Source: Winogradskyella jejuensis | GTDB lineage: Bacteria > Bacteroidota > Bacteroidia > Flavobacteriales > Flavobacteriaceae | Assembly (NCBI RefSeq): GCF_900129745.1 | Contig: NZ_FQWS01000002.1 | Location: forward strand, 1,054,001-1,118,000 | DNA length: 64,000 bases | Reading direction: 5' to 3' | Shown: one piece after another, positions 1 through 9,727 of the stretch | Layout: each line of letters starts with the position of its first letter | Position numbering within the stretch: the stretch's first letter is position 1 | Notes under the pieces: model-generated | What the model was told of the DNA's origin: nothing | Seen by the model: the letters and a program-made list of their open reading frames with translations, nothing else | The model's database searches: none | Made by a program: the position numbers and the translations under genes

Positions 1-566
1 CAAGTTTTATAGGCTTCCAATTGAATTTCTTTAATACTGTAGATGTCTTTACCAGCCGATTTTGGTAAGTCACTTTTCCTTTACCGATAATTGGCAAAGA
101 CAAATGTGCTAATGGTGCTAAATCTCCAGATGCACCTAGTGAACCTTGCGTATATACAAACGGGAAAATATCATTATTAAAAAAATCAATTAAACGTTTC
201 ACCGTATCTAATTGCACACCAGAATGCCCAAAACTTAAAGACTTTATCTTTAGCAAGAGCATTATTTTAACGATGACTTCTGGGACTTTATCTCCAGTAC
301 CACAAGCATGAGACATCACCAAATTCTCCTGCAATTTTGTTAAATCACGCTTAGAAATCTCAACATTGTATAAGGAACCAAAACCCGTATTAATACCATA
401 AAAAGGAGTGTCACTATCAGCAAGCTTCTTTTCTAAATAGCTTTTAGATTTTTTGATTTTAGATTTGGCTTCTTCCGATAGTTTAATCTTCTTATTCTCA
501 AAAATGATAGTGTTAATATCCTTTAGCGTCAATAAAGAGGAAGAAATTGTATAGTATTTTGCCATT
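1..566 (-). CDS. hutH: Histidine ammonia-lyase, N-terminal part (cut by window edge)
   Basis: The first 188 residues of an aromatic amino-acid lyase are encoded here; the rest lies outside the window. Visible hallmarks are YGINTGFGSL (residues 56-65) and GSLGASGDLAPLAHL (141-155), whose Ala-Ser-Gly triad (145-147) cyclises to the electrophilic MIO cofactor in this family. The family enzyme deaminates L-histidine to urocanate, the first step of histidine degradation in the cytoplasm. The ATG at 564-566 is chosen because MAKYYTISSSLL resembles the usual N-terminus. A tyrosine or phenylalanine lyase is possible from this fragment, but HutH is by far the commonest assignment in flavobacteria. Confidence 0.88.
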
Positions 567-641
567 TTGTGAGTTTTCTAAAAATCAAAAGTGAAAATAT
601 CTTTTTGGCTATGCAACAAATGTTAATAATTACATAGTATT

Positions 642-2198
642 TTATGCTTCATCAACTTCTTCTTCGCCTTCAACTTGGGTTTGTTCTGGTTGCTTAAATA
701 AATCAATATAAGCTTCGCCTAAATAGTCTATAATATGGCCAGCCAATAAGCTTTGGTAACCATATTCTTCAATAGCTAAATCACCAGCTCTACCATGCAG
801 ATATACTCCAAAGAGTGTAGCCTCAATTGGATTGTATTTTTGGCATAAAAGCCCCGTAATAACACCCGTTAAAACATCTCCGGAACCGCCTGTTGCCATA
901 CCTGGATTTCCTGTAACATTTATATATTTCTTTTCACCAAAGACTGTAATGGTATGAGCTCCTTTTATAACGACTATAACCTTGTGCTTCACTGAAAAAT
1001 CTGATGCTTTTTTAAGCTTATCAAAATCATCTGACCACTTACCTACTAATCGCTCTAATTCTTTAGGGTGCGGTGTTAATATTGAGTTTTCTGGAATTGA
1101 TTTTAGCAACGCATTATTTTCAGAAATAATATTTATAGCATCTGCATCAATAACTAATGGGGCTTTGTTAGATTTTAGAAAAGTTTGCAGTGCGGAAACA
1201 GTTTCAGAAGATTTTCCCAAACCTACACCAATTCCAATAGCGGATGGCTCAATATCAAAATTGATATCTGTTATCTTCTTTTCATCAGCATTTGCAATAA
1301 CCATTGCTTCTGGTAAACTAGATTGTAATGGATAATAGCCACATTTCGGAACATAAGCAGTAGCCAAACCTGCCCCTGATGATAAAACAGAACGCGTAGC
1401 TAATTGCACAGCACCAATTTTACCATAACTTCCACCAATAATAAGTCCATGTCCAAAATCGCCTTTATGAGAAAACTTTTCTCTAGGCTTATACATTGGG
1501 AGTACTTCATTCTTAGAAATTAACTCGTACTCAGTTTCAGAAGATATTAAATACTCTCGGTCGATGCCTATGTCTATAACTTCCCACTGAACAGTACAAT
1601 CTGAAGTTTCAGGCAAAAAGAAAATCAATTTTGGCGATTGAAAACTCAAGGTGTAATTTGCTCTAACCACACCATCTTTATCTTGTATGGGCTTATCTGT
1701 ATACCATCCAGATGGGATATCTACAGAAAGTGTAAAAGCATCCGAAGCCTTAAAATGATGAAATAGTGCTTTTATCCAATCTTCAATAGAACGATTAAGG
1801 CCAATGCCAAAGATAGCATCGACAATAATATCATCTTTATGAATCTCAGGAAAATCAGTTTCGCACTTTAATAATTGAGGCCATTTTTTGGTAACCGCCT
1901 TTACTTTATCATAACTTGTTAAGAAATCTTGAGAACGGCTATTCCCACAATTCACTACATAAACTTCTACATTATAACCATGGGTAATTAGGTGTCTTGC
2001 TATAACTAGACCATCACCTCCATTATTACCAATACCACAAAAAATATGGATAGGCACTTGGGCACCTTGCATTCGTAAATGCATCCAATTAAAAATTTGC
2101 AAACCAGCACGTTCCATTAATTCTGATGGCGGCAAGCTTTGACGTTGCTCGGTGATTTTATCACCTTCATATATTTGAGTTTTCGAAAAGATTTTCAT
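642..2198 (-). CDS. nnr: Bifunctional NAD(P)H-hydrate epimerase / ADP-dependent NAD(P)H-hydrate dehydratase
   Basis: This 518-residue fusion repairs hydrated NAD(P)H. The N-terminal YjeF_N epimerase half (about 1-220) carries GIGNNGGDGLVIARH (residues 55-69), the Rossmann-like substrate loop. The C-terminal YjeF_C dehydratase half (about 230-500) has a ribokinase-like fold and the NPGMATGGSGD motif (about 432-442), whose aspartate is catalytic in the family. The two halves interconvert R- and S-NAD(P)HX and dehydrate the S form using ADP. The protein ends with a short acidic tail (EGEEEVDEA). It is read on the same strand as the hutH fragment downstream, with a 75-base gap, so co-transcription is possible but no functional link is evident. 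Confidence 0.93.
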   Translation of the reverse strand: MKIFSKTQIYEGDKITEQRQSLPPSELMERAGLQIFNWMHLRMQGAQVPIHIFCGIGNNGGDGLVIARHLITHGYNVEVYVVNCGNSRSQDFLTSYDKVKAVTKKWPQLLKCETDFPEIHKDDIIVDAIFGIGLNRSIEDWIKALFHHFKASDAFTLSVDIPSGWYTDKPIQDKDGVVRANYTLSFQSPKLIFFLPETSDCTVQWEVIDIGIDREYLISSETEYELISKNEVLPMYKPREKFSHKGDFGHGLIIGGSYGKIGAVQLATRSVLSSGAGLATAYVPKCGYYPLQSSLPEAMVIANADEKKITDINFDIEPSAIGIGVGLGKSSETVSALQTFLKSNKAPLVIDADAINIISENNALLKSIPENSILTPHPKELERLVGKWSDDFDKLKKASDFSVKHKVIVVIKGAHTITVFGEKKYINVTGNPGMATGGSGDVLTGVITGLLCQKYNPIEATLFGVYLHGRAGDLAIEEYGYQSLLAGHIIDYLGEAYIDLFKQPEQTQVEGEEEVDEA

Positions 2199-2301
2199 CT
2201 ACACTATGATTTATTTAAAAAACCAACCTCTATTTTATTCTTTTTATAAAAATAGGACTAAACATGAGCTTAGGTTTTTTTATTGTGCCAAAAATAATAC
2301 A

Positions 2302-2332
2302 TTTGATTAGCACTGAAGACAAAATACACTTT
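2302..2332 (+). promoter_or_regulatory. Weak promoter candidate for the threonine operon
   Basis: TTTG at 2302-2305 is followed after 19 bases by TACACTTT (2325-2332). This is one base out of register with the Bacteroidota -7 consensus TAnnTTTG, while the spacing fits. It lies about 60 bases upstream of thrA. No threonine- or isoleucine-rich leader peptide or convincing attenuator is visible in the 195-base gap. Confidence 0.25.
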
Positions 2333-2393
2333 CGCATGTAGTGCTTAGGAAATTTAAGTCGTAAACTTAACAAGTTTTCAAATCTCAAATATC

Positions 2394-4841
2394 ATGAAAG
2401 TCTTGAAATTTGGTGGAACATCCGTTGGTTCTGCTAGTAATATAAATAAAGTTATAGCTATCCTAGACAAAAAGTCAGAGGACACTCCAATTGTCGTGGT
2501 TGTGTCTGCTGTTGGCGGTATTACAGATAAGCTTCTAAATGCGGGACGCCTTGCAATACTAAAGGATGAAGTTTATAAGACTGTGTTTGAAGACATCCAA
2601 AATATCCATTTCTCTATTGTACAAGAACTCATTCCTGAGGATAATGAGCTTATAATTTCTACAATAGGTAAGAAGCTTGAAGCGCTCTTAAGTTTACTTG
2701 ATGGATTGTACCTTCTAAACGAATTGACTCCAAAAATATCAGACAAATTAGTGAGTTTTGGAGAGCTTATTTCATCTTATATCATCTCAGAAACCCTAAA
2801 GTCAAGAGGAATTGATGCAAAAAGAAAAAATAGTCAAGAGCTTATAATTACGGATTCAAATCATGGTAATGCGGAAGTATCCATACAACCAACTAGAGCT
2901 AACATTGTTGAGTATTTTAAGAGTTCAAAACATAGAATTACAGTATTACCAGGTTTTGTTGCAAACTCCACAACAGGAGAAGAGACGACGCTTGGTCGTG
3001 GAGGTTCTGACTACACAGCATCTATTGTTGCAGCTACTTTAAATGCAGAAGTTTTAGAAATTTGGACAGACGTCAGTGGCATGTATACAGCAAATCCAAG
3101 TCTAGTAAAACAAGCCAAGCCCATAGAGCAAATATCATTTCAAGAAGCCTTAGAACTATCTCATTTTGGTGCAAAAGTCCTTTATCCACCAACAGTACAA
3201 CCTGTTTTAGATGCTAATGTTCCTATTCTTATAAAGAATACGATGTATCCAGAAGATGTAGGAACAAGAATTTCAGATTTCACCGAAAAGTCTATAAAAA
3301 ATCCTGTTAAAGGGATTACTCATATAGACAATATAGCTTTGCTTACACTCCAAGGTCCAGGTATGGTGGGGATTCCTGGTTTTTCAAAACGGCTATTTGA
3401 AACTTTAGCTCTTGAAAAAATTAATGTCATTTTTATAACGCAGGCTTCCTCTGAGCATGCCATTTGTTTTGGTATAGACACAAAGGATAAAGAAACAGCT
3501 GAAAATTCTATTAATAAGGCTTTTGAGTACGAAATCACACTTAAAAAGATTGAACCCATACTTGTAGAGAGTGGACTTTCTATCATAGCACTTATTGGGG
3601 ATAATATGAAAAACTACCAAGGTATTAGCGGTAGAATGTTTAGTACACTCGGCAAAAACAACATCAATGTTAGAGCTATAGCACAAGGCGCTTCAGAACG
3701 AAATATTTCAGCAATAATTGACGAAATTGATGTAAAAAAAGCACTTAATGCCTTACACGAACGCTTTTTTGAAGTCGAGACTAAACAACTTAATGTTTTT
3801 ATCGTTGGTGTTGGTAATGTTGGCGAACGTCTCATAGACCAAATAGAACAACAACATCAATTTTTGAAAGAAAAACTAAAAATTGATGTTCGTATTGTAG
3901 GCATGGCAAACTCCAGAAAGATGATTTTTAATGAAGAAGGAATTGATTTAGAAGATTGGCCCTCTGCTTTTGATTTTGCTGAAAAAACTAACCTAGAGAT
4001 ATTCTACAATAGAGTGTTAGACCTTAATCTTCGTAATAGTATTTTTGTAGACATTACTGCAGAAGAAGAGGTATCTTATTGGTATGAGCATTACTTACGT
4101 CAGAGTATTTCTGTAGTTGCTTGCAACAAAATAGCATGTTCTGGAGCATATAGTTTATATGAAAACTTACATGACTTAGCACTGAGCTATAACACTTCGT
4201 TTCTTTACGAAACTAATGTAGGCGCAGGCTTACCCATCATAAACACACTCAATAATTTAGTAGCTTCTGGGGATAAAGTAACGAGTATTGAAGCTGTTTT
4301 ATCAGGAAGTCTCAATTTCGTATTCAACAATTTTGGAGACCACACCAATTTTCATGATACCGTAAAACGAGCTCAATTTGAAGGCTACACAGAACCAGAC
4401 CCACGTATAGATTTAAGCGGAATAGATGTGGCGCGTAAGATTTTAATTCTAGCCAGAGAGAATGGCGAAAAAATGGAAATTGAAGACATTGAAAACGAAT
4501 CCTTCCTTACCAAAGCAAACTTAGAAAGTGATACTGTTGACGATTTTTATGACACACTTAAAGAAGACGAATCTCATTTTCAAGATATATATGCTTCTGC
4601 AAAAGAAAAAGGCTGTCAATTAAAATATGTAGCTGAATTTAAAAACGGGAAAGCAAAAGTGGGTTTAAGAGAAATCCCTGAAGGTCATCCATTTTACAAT
4701 TTAGAGGGCAAAGACAATATCGTGATGTTCTATACTGAGCGTTACCCTGAGCAACCTCTTATTGTTAAAGGTGCTGGAGCTGGTGCAGATGTCACTGCTT
4801 CTGGTCTATTTGCGGATATTATAAAAATTGGTAACAAATAG
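2394..4841 (+). CDS. thrA: Bifunctional aspartate kinase / homoserine dehydrogenase I
   Basis: The 815-residue protein joins aspartokinase (about 1-290, starting MKVLKFGGTSVGS), two ACT-type regulatory modules (about 310-455) and homoserine dehydrogenase (from about 465, NAD-binding VGVGNVGERL). It catalyses the first and third steps of the aspartate pathway toward threonine and methionine. GRGGSDYTASIVA (about 202-214) is the aspartokinase substrate loop. Length matches the ThrA fusion of E. coli (about 820). It is the first gene of a tight operon: thrB begins 2 bases after the stop. The ACT modules imply allosteric control, probably by threonine as known for the family. Confidence 0.96.
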   Translation: MKVLKFGGTSVGSASNINKVIAILDKKSEDTPIVVVVSAVGGITDKLLNAGRLAILKDEVYKTVFEDIQNIHFSIVQELIPEDNELIISTIGKKLEALLSLLDGLYLLNELTPKISDKLVSFGELISSYIISETLKSRGIDAKRKNSQELIITDSNHGNAEVSIQPTRANIVEYFKSSKHRITVLPGFVANSTTGEETTLGRGGSDYTASIVAATLNAEVLEIWTDVSGMYTANPSLVKQAKPIEQISFQEALELSHFGAKVLYPPTVQPVLDANVPILIKNTMYPEDVGTRISDFTEKSIKNPVKGITHIDNIALLTLQGPGMVGIPGFSKRLFETLALEKINVIFITQASSEHAICFGIDTKDKETAENSINKAFEYEITLKKIEPILVESGLSIIALIGDNMKNYQGISGRMFSTLGKNNINVRAIAQGASERNISAIIDEIDVKKALNALHERFFEVETKQLNVFIVGVGNVGERLIDQIEQQHQFLKEKLKIDVRIVGMANSRKMIFNEEGIDLEDWPSAFDFAEKTNLEIFYNRVLDLNLRNSIFVDITAEEEVSYWYEHYLRQSISVVACNKIACSGAYSLYENLHDLALSYNTSFLYETNVGAGLPIINTLNNLVASGDKVTSIEAVLSGSLNFVFNNFGDHTNFHDTVKRAQFEGYTEPDPRIDLSGIDVARKILILARENGEKMEIEDIENESFLTKANLESDTVDDFYDTLKEDESHFQDIYASAKEKGCQLKYVAEFKNGKAKVGLREIPEGHPFYNLEGKDNIVMFYTERYPEQPLIVKGAGAGADVTASGLFADIIKIGNK

Positions 4842-4843
4842 TT

Positions 4844-5764
4844 ATGGAGCGTATCAAAATATTTTCTCCTGCGACTGTAGCCAATGTATCCTGTGGTTTT
4901 GATGTTTTAGGATTTTGCCTAGACAGTGTTGGTGACGAAATGGTCATCCGAAAAACTTCAGAAAAAGGTATTAGAATTACAAAAATTGAAGGATCTGATT
5001 TACCATTTAATCCTGAAGATAATGTTGCCGGAGTTTCTGCATTAGCATTATATAATTATTTAAAACCTGATTGTGGTTTTGAAATCGAAATCTACAAAAA
5101 CATAAAACCCGGAAGTGGTATTGGAAGTAGTTCAGCTAGTGCTGCAGGAAGTGTATTTGGTATCAATGAACTTCTTGGAAAACCATTAAGCAAGCTACAA
5201 CTTACCAAATATGCACTCAAAGGCGAGGCCTTAGCTAGCGGGTCAGAACATGCCGATAATCTTGCTCCAGCGATTTTCGGAGGTTTTACTTTGGTTCGTA
5301 GCGTAAATCCGGTTGATGTATTGCAACTTCCAACACCTAATGACTTATATACGACATTAATTCATCCACAAATTGAAATAAAAACATCAGAAGCTCGTGC
5401 TATTTTACCAAATGAAGTTCCGTTGAGTAATGCCATTACACAATGGTCTAATGTAGGTAGTTTAGTGCATGCCCTTCACACAAATGATTATCATCTTTTG
5501 AGTAAAACACTAAATGATATTGTTGTAGAACCTTACCGAAAACAACTCATACCAGAATTTGATAAACTAAAAACAGAAGTTATTAATGCTGGAGCTTTAG
5601 GTTGTGGTATTTCAGGTTCTGGACCTTCAATATTTGCTTTGAGTAAAGGAAAAGCTAAAGCTACAGAGGTGGAGAAAGTAATGCAAAATGTATATGAGAA
5701 AACTGAAATTCCGTTTTACACTTTTGTTTCAAAAATAAATACTGAAGGGATTAAAATTTTATAA
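4844..5764 (+). CDS. thrB: Homoserine kinase
   Basis: This 306-residue GHMP-family kinase phosphorylates L-homoserine to O-phosphohomoserine with ATP. The GHMP ATP-binding loop is KPGSGIGSSSASA (residues 88-100), and the N-terminal segment (FSPATVANVSCGFDVLG) is typical of ThrB. A second glycine-rich stretch near the end, GCGISGSGPSIFAL (about 252-265), matches the C-terminal GHMP motif. It sits between thrA and thrC with gaps of 2 and 0 bases, so translation is probably coupled. Confidence 0.96.
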   Translation: MERIKIFSPATVANVSCGFDVLGFCLDSVGDEMVIRKTSEKGIRITKIEGSDLPFNPEDNVAGVSALALYNYLKPDCGFEIEIYKNIKPGSGIGSSSASAAGSVFGINELLGKPLSKLQLTKYALKGEALASGSEHADNLAPAIFGGFTLVRSVNPVDVLQLPTPNDLYTTLIHPQIEIKTSEARAILPNEVPLSNAITQWSNVGSLVHALHTNDYHLLSKTLNDIVVEPYRKQLIPEFDKLKTEVINAGALGCGISGSGPSIFALSKGKAKATEVEKVMQNVYEKTEIPFYTFVSKINTEGIKIL

Positions 5765-7063
5765 ATGAAGTATTACAGTCTGAATAAAAAAGCGCCTAAA
5801 ACCACTTTTGAAGATGCCGTAGTTAGAGGATTAGCGCCAGATAAAGGTTTATACTTCCCAGAGTATATCACGCCTCTACCCTATTCCTTTTTTGATTCTA
5901 TTGAAAACAAATCCAATTCTGAAATCGCTTTCGAAGCCATTAAACAATTTGTTGGTGATGAAATCCCTGAAAACGACTTAAGAACTATTGTTAAGGACAC
6001 GCTCTCATTCGATTTTCCTGTAGTAGAATTAGATTTTAAAATTTCATCTTTAGAGTTATTCCATGGACCAACTATGGCATTTAAAGATGTTGGTGCCAGA
6101 TTTATGGCCAGATGTTTAGAGTATTTCAATAAAAATAATTCTAGAAAAGTTACCGTTTTGGTTGCCACCTCTGGTGATACTGGTGGTGCCGTAGCCAATG
6201 GCTTTTTAGGTGTTAAAGGAGTTGATGTAGTTATACTCTACCCTTCTGGAAAAGTCAGTGCCATTCAAGAAAAACAATTGACGACTCTTGGACAAAACAT
6301 TACTGCTCTAGAAGTCGATGGTGTTTTTGACGATTGTCAAGATATGGTAAAACAAGCTTTCGTTGATGAAGAATTGACGAGTAAAATGCAGTTAACCTCC
6401 GCTAATTCTATAAACATTGCACGTTGGTTACCACAATTGTTCTACTTTTTATTTTCATACAAACAGCTAAAAAGTAAGTATGAAAATATTGTATTTTCTG
6501 TACCTAGCGGTAATTTCGGGAATATTTGTGCGGGTATGGTGGCTCAAAAACTAGGATTGCCAATAAAACATTTTATAGCTTCTAATAATTCTAATTGCGT
6601 AGTCACTAACTATCTAGAAACAAAGTCATACCAACCAAAGGCTTCCGTGCAAACCATTAGTAATGCTATGGATGTTGGCAATCCGAGTAACTTTATAAGG
6701 ATTAAAGAATTATACAACTCTGATTTTAATGAATTAAAAGAAAACCTTTCTTCTTACAGTTTTTCGGATGATGAGACACGTAAAGCCTTATTAGAAATAC
6801 ATAAGACGTATAATTACATTGCTGACCCTCATGGTGCAGTAGGATATTTGGGCGCAAAAAAGTATTTGCAGAATAATCCAGGAGACCACGTTGTATTTTT
6901 AGAAACGGCTCATCCGACAAAGTTTTTAGATGTTGTTGAAGACGTTATTAATATTAGGGTTGAATTGCCCGAACAGATTAAAGCGGTTATAGATAAAGAA
7001 AAAGTATCTATTCCTATTTCTAGCTATTCAGAGTTAAAAACGTATCTACTTAACAAGAATTAA
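5765..7063 (+). CDS. thrC: Threonine synthase
   Basis: This PLP-dependent enzyme of 432 residues converts O-phosphohomoserine to threonine, the last step of the pathway. The PLP lysine lies in GPTMAFKDVGARF (K107), and SGDTGGAVANGF (about 136-147) binds the phosphate. Length and sequence match the short bacterial ThrC type. The ATG follows the thrB stop directly. The gene ends tail-to-tail with the methyltransferase gene on the other strand: the two stop codons overlap at 7060-7063, leaving no room for a terminator between them. Confidence 0.96.
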   Translation: MKYYSLNKKAPKTTFEDAVVRGLAPDKGLYFPEYITPLPYSFFDSIENKSNSEIAFEAIKQFVGDEIPENDLRTIVKDTLSFDFPVVELDFKISSLELFHGPTMAFKDVGARFMARCLEYFNKNNSRKVTVLVATSGDTGGAVANGFLGVKGVDVVILYPSGKVSAIQEKQLTTLGQNITALEVDGVFDDCQDMVKQAFVDEELTSKMQLTSANSINIARWLPQLFYFLFSYKQLKSKYENIVFSVPSGNFGNICAGMVAQKLGLPIKHFIASNNSNCVVTNYLETKSYQPKASVQTISNAMDVGNPSNFIRIKELYNSDFNELKENLSSYSFSDDETRKALLEIHKTYNYIADPHGAVGYLGAKKYLQNNPGDHVVFLETAHPTKFLDVVEDVINIRVELPEQIKAVIDKEKVSIPISSYSELKTYLLNKN

Positions 7064-8235
7064 TTATTCTGCTTCTTTGCTTTACGGCTACCTTCGTACA
7101 TTTCGTATTTAACTAAACGAGATTCTAACTTTGCATTAAATACTTTTATTTTTCGAGATGGACGTAAGCCAACTGATTTTAATGCTTCAAGATTAGACGT
7201 GACTAACCAAGCATCTGTATTGGGATAACCGTGTTTTAAAGTTGTACCAATATTGCCATAGAATTCTTCAACATTCAGGTTTTCTAAACGCTCTCCATAA
7301 GGCGGATTAAATACCATATGCAGCTTACTGTTTCCAGCCTTTTGAGTTTTAAAGAAATCTTCATGTTGTATATGGATAAACTCATCCAAATGCGCATTTT
7401 TAATATTCTCTTTGGCTTTAGCTACAGCAGAAGGTGATTTATCATAACCCAATATCTTATGATGAAAATCTCGCGTTTTCTTCAAAAGTGATTCTTCAAT
7501 CTTTTCAAATAAATCCACATCCCAATCTTGCCAACGCTCAAAAGCAAATTCTTTACGCATTAAGTTAGGCGGAATATTACAAGCAATCATAGCCGCTTCA
7601 GCCAAAATAGTACCACTACCACACATAGGATCCATAAAATCGGTTTGTCCGTCCCATCCACTCATCATTATTAAACCAGCTGCTAAAACCTCATTTATAG
7701 GTGCAATATTAGTCGCCGTTTTATACCCGCGACGATGTAGCGATTCACCTGAAGTATCTAATGAAATAGTACAACGTTGGCGGTCGATGTGTACATTAAT
7801 TTTTAAATCAGGAAATCGCAAATCTATATTAGGACGTGTACCGCTGTTTTCTCTAAAACGGTCAACAATAGCATCTTTAGTTTTTAAAGCCGTGTATTGC
7901 GAATGAGTGAAAATACTATGATGTACAGTGGCATCAACAGCTAGAGAACCTTCTGGTTTTAGATAGTTTTCCCATTTAATATTTTTAACTCCATTGTACA
8001 AATCTTCTTCTCTAGTTATACGGAAGGATTTAATAGGCTTCAATATTTTAATGGCTGTTCTAATCCCCAAATTGGCTTTATACATAAAACCTTTATCACC
8101 AACAAAAGACACAACTCTGACACCCTTTTCAACATCCATTGCACCTAGTTGTACAAGCTCTCTAGCTAAAATATCTTCAAAGCCAAATAAGGTTTTGGCA
8201 ACCATTTTGAAATTTTCGTCCATATATTTCGTCAA
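7060..8235 (-). CDS. rlmL: THUMP-domain class I SAM RNA methyltransferase (RlmL-type 23S rRNA m2G methyltransferase)
   Basis: The 391-residue protein has an N-terminal ferredoxin-like/THUMP region (about 1-155) that binds RNA and a C-terminal Rossmann methyltransferase domain with the catalytic NPPYGERL motif (310-317). SAM-binding residues lie around DPMCGSGTILAEAA (about 202-215). This arrangement equals the N-terminal half of E. coli RlmL/RlmK, which makes N2-methylguanosine 2445 in 23S rRNA; the RlmK half is absent, as is usual outside gamma-proteobacteria. The exact target base is inferred from the family. It shares a palindromic promoter region with the divergent methyltransferase gene at 8312. 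Confidence 0.87.
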   Translation of the reverse strand: MTKYMDENFKMVAKTLFGFEDILARELVQLGAMDVEKGVRVVSFVGDKGFMYKANLGIRTAIKILKPIKSFRITREEDLYNGVKNIKWENYLKPEGSLAVDATVHHSIFTHSQYTALKTKDAIVDRFRENSGTRPNIDLRFPDLKINVHIDRQRCTISLDTSGESLHRRGYKTATNIAPINEVLAAGLIMMSGWDGQTDFMDPMCGSGTILAEAAMIACNIPPNLMRKEFAFERWQDWDVDLFEKIEESLLKKTRDFHHKILGYDKSPSAVAKAKENIKNAHLDEFIHIQHEDFFKTQKAGNSKLHMVFNPPYGERLENLNVEEFYGNIGTTLKHGYPNTDAWLVTSNLEALKSVGLRPSRKIKVFNAKLESRLVKYEMYEGSRKAKKQNN

Positions 8236-8268
8236 ATATCAAAACCTTTAAAACGGTTCGATAGGTTG

Positions 8269-8287
8269 CAAAAATACAGTATTTTTG
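8269..8287. promoter_or_regulatory. Palindromic back-to-back -7 boxes between divergent genes
   Basis: CAAAAATA (8269-8276), CAG, TATTTTTG (8280-8287) is a perfect inverted repeat. Each half is a full match to the Bacteroidota -7 box TAnnTTTG, one facing rlmL (start 8235) and one facing the methyltransferase gene (start 8312). Predicted transcript starts fall about 25 and 20 bases before the two ATGs. The -33 elements are weak on both sides. Confidence 0.55.
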
Positions 8288-8311
8288 TGAAGTCGAAAGA
8301 CCACACCAACT

Positions 8312-9043
8312 ATGACAAAAACAACAGAAAAATGGTATGCTTCTTGGTTTGATACACCATACTACCATATTTTATATAAAGACAGAGATTATACTGAAGC
8401 ACAGGCTTTTATGGATAATCTCACCAACTATCTCAACCTTCCAGAAAATGGAAAGATATTAGATTTAGCTTGTGGTAAAGGTCGCCATTCTATTTACCTA
8501 AATAAGCTAGGTTACAATGTTACAGGTGTAGATTTATCTGAGCAAAGTATTACTCATGCTAAGCAATATGAAAATGATAGCTTAAAGTTTGATGTACATG
8601 ATATGACCAAACCCTATCCTGAAACATTTGATGCTGTTTTCAATTTGTTTACAAGCTTTGGTTATTTTGAAGATGACATCTGCAATTTAAAAACTATAGA
8701 GTCCATTAAAGCTGAGCTGAATGACTTTGGTTTTGGGGTTATTGATTTTATGAATTCTGAGTACATCATAGACAATCTTGTTGCTGAAGACACTAAAACT
8801 GTGGATGATATTACCTTTTTACAACAACGAAAAGTAGAAGATGGTTATATTATTAAAGACATCTCTTTTACGGCAGATGGCGAAGATTATCAGTTTCAAG
8901 AACGCGTTAAAGCTTTTACTTTAAATGATTTTGAAGTGCTTTTTGAAAAAGCTGGTGTACATCTGTTAGATGTTTTTGGCGATTATAAACTTCGTAAGTA
9001 TCACCAAAAAACTTCTGAGCGTTCGATTATGATTTTTAAGTAA
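8312..9043 (+). CDS. Class I SAM-dependent methyltransferase
   Basis: The 243-residue protein shows SAM motif I, KILDLACGKGRHSIYL (about 48-63), then the acidic end of strand beta2 (VTGVDLSEQSI) and motif IV (FDAVFNLFTSFGYF). N-terminal WYASWFDTPYYHILYKDR is typical of a flavobacterial family annotated only as methyltransferase. The substrate cannot be read from the sequence; small-molecule methylation is the usual guess for this fold without a THUMP or RNA-binding domain. It begins a run of plus-strand genes, with the ZIP transporter 9 bases downstream. Confidence 0.8.
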   Translation: MTKTTEKWYASWFDTPYYHILYKDRDYTEAQAFMDNLTNYLNLPENGKILDLACGKGRHSIYLNKLGYNVTGVDLSEQSITHAKQYENDSLKFDVHDMTKPYPETFDAVFNLFTSFGYFEDDICNLKTIESIKAELNDFGFGVIDFMNSEYIIDNLVAEDTKTVDDITFLQQRKVEDGYIIKDISFTADGEDYQFQERVKAFTLNDFEVLFEKAGVHLLDVFGDYKLRKYHQKTSERSIMIFK

Positions 9044-9052
9044 ATTGCCAAC

Positions 9053-9727
9053 ATGAATAAGTTTCTATTTCCTGTTTATGCCATAATCATTGGTGTTGTT
9101 ATTGCGTTTTTAACCAAGAACAAGAAGACCATTGGCACAAAGCTACTCCTTTCTTTTAGTGGGGCTTTTCTATTGGCACTAACACTTTTTGATTTGCTTC
9201 CAGAAGTTTACGAGCATTTAGACGCTAAGCGTACCGGACTTTTTATTATGTGTGGTATTCTGCTTCAGATTATATTAGAGTTTTTCTCTAAAGGTGCTGA
9301 ACATGGTCACCTACACATTCATAAGGATGATACTCAATTTCCTTGGCTTCTATTTATTAGTTTATGTATTCACAGTTTTTTAGAAGGCTTCCCTATTAAT
9401 CAACATAACGATATGGTCTACGGGGTTTTTATACATAAAATACCTATTGCTATACTTCTTACCACATTCTTGCTGGAATCTATGTATGTAAAAGGTCAAG
9501 CTATAAGCTTTATGTTAATTTTTGCTGCCATGACGCCTTTAGGAACATTAGTCTCTAATACAACATCTATTGCACCAGAGTATCTCACTGCAATTAATGC
9601 CTTAGTAATTGGTATTTTTCTTCATATTTCAACAACTATTTTATTTGAAAGTGGTGAAGGTCACAAGTTCAATTTATCAAAACTAGTGGTTATTTGTTTA
9701 GGAATCCTCATAGCCTATTTTGTATAA
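9053..9727 (+). CDS. ZIP-family divalent metal transporter
   Basis: This inner-membrane protein of 224 residues has about seven hydrophobic segments and a histidine-rich cytoplasmic loop (HGHLHIHK, residues 84-91), the hallmark of ZIP permeases between membrane segments 3 and 4. Conserved histidines follow in HSFLEGFPIN and in HKIPIAILL, which in ZIP proteins form the metal path in segments 4 and 5. It probably imports zinc or related divalent cations. The next gene starts directly after its stop codon, suggesting coupled translation. Confidence 0.85.
   Translation: MNKFLFPVYAIIIGVVIAFLTKNKKTIGTKLLLSFSGAFLLALTLFDLLPEVYEHLDAKRTGLFIMCGILLQIILEFFSKGAEHGHLHIHKDDTQFPWLLFISLCIHSFLEGFPINQHNDMVYGVFIHKIPIAILLTTFLLESMYVKGQAISFMLIFAAMTPLGTLVSNTTSIAPEYLTAINALVIGIFLHISTTILFESGEGHKFNLSKLVVICLGILIAYFV

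Noticed and set aside
2266..2343. Possible threonine leader peptide (ATG AGC TTA GGT ...) and attenuator upstream of thrA
   Set aside because: The 25-codon frame has only one Thr and a few Ile codons, and no terminator/antiterminator pair is visible.
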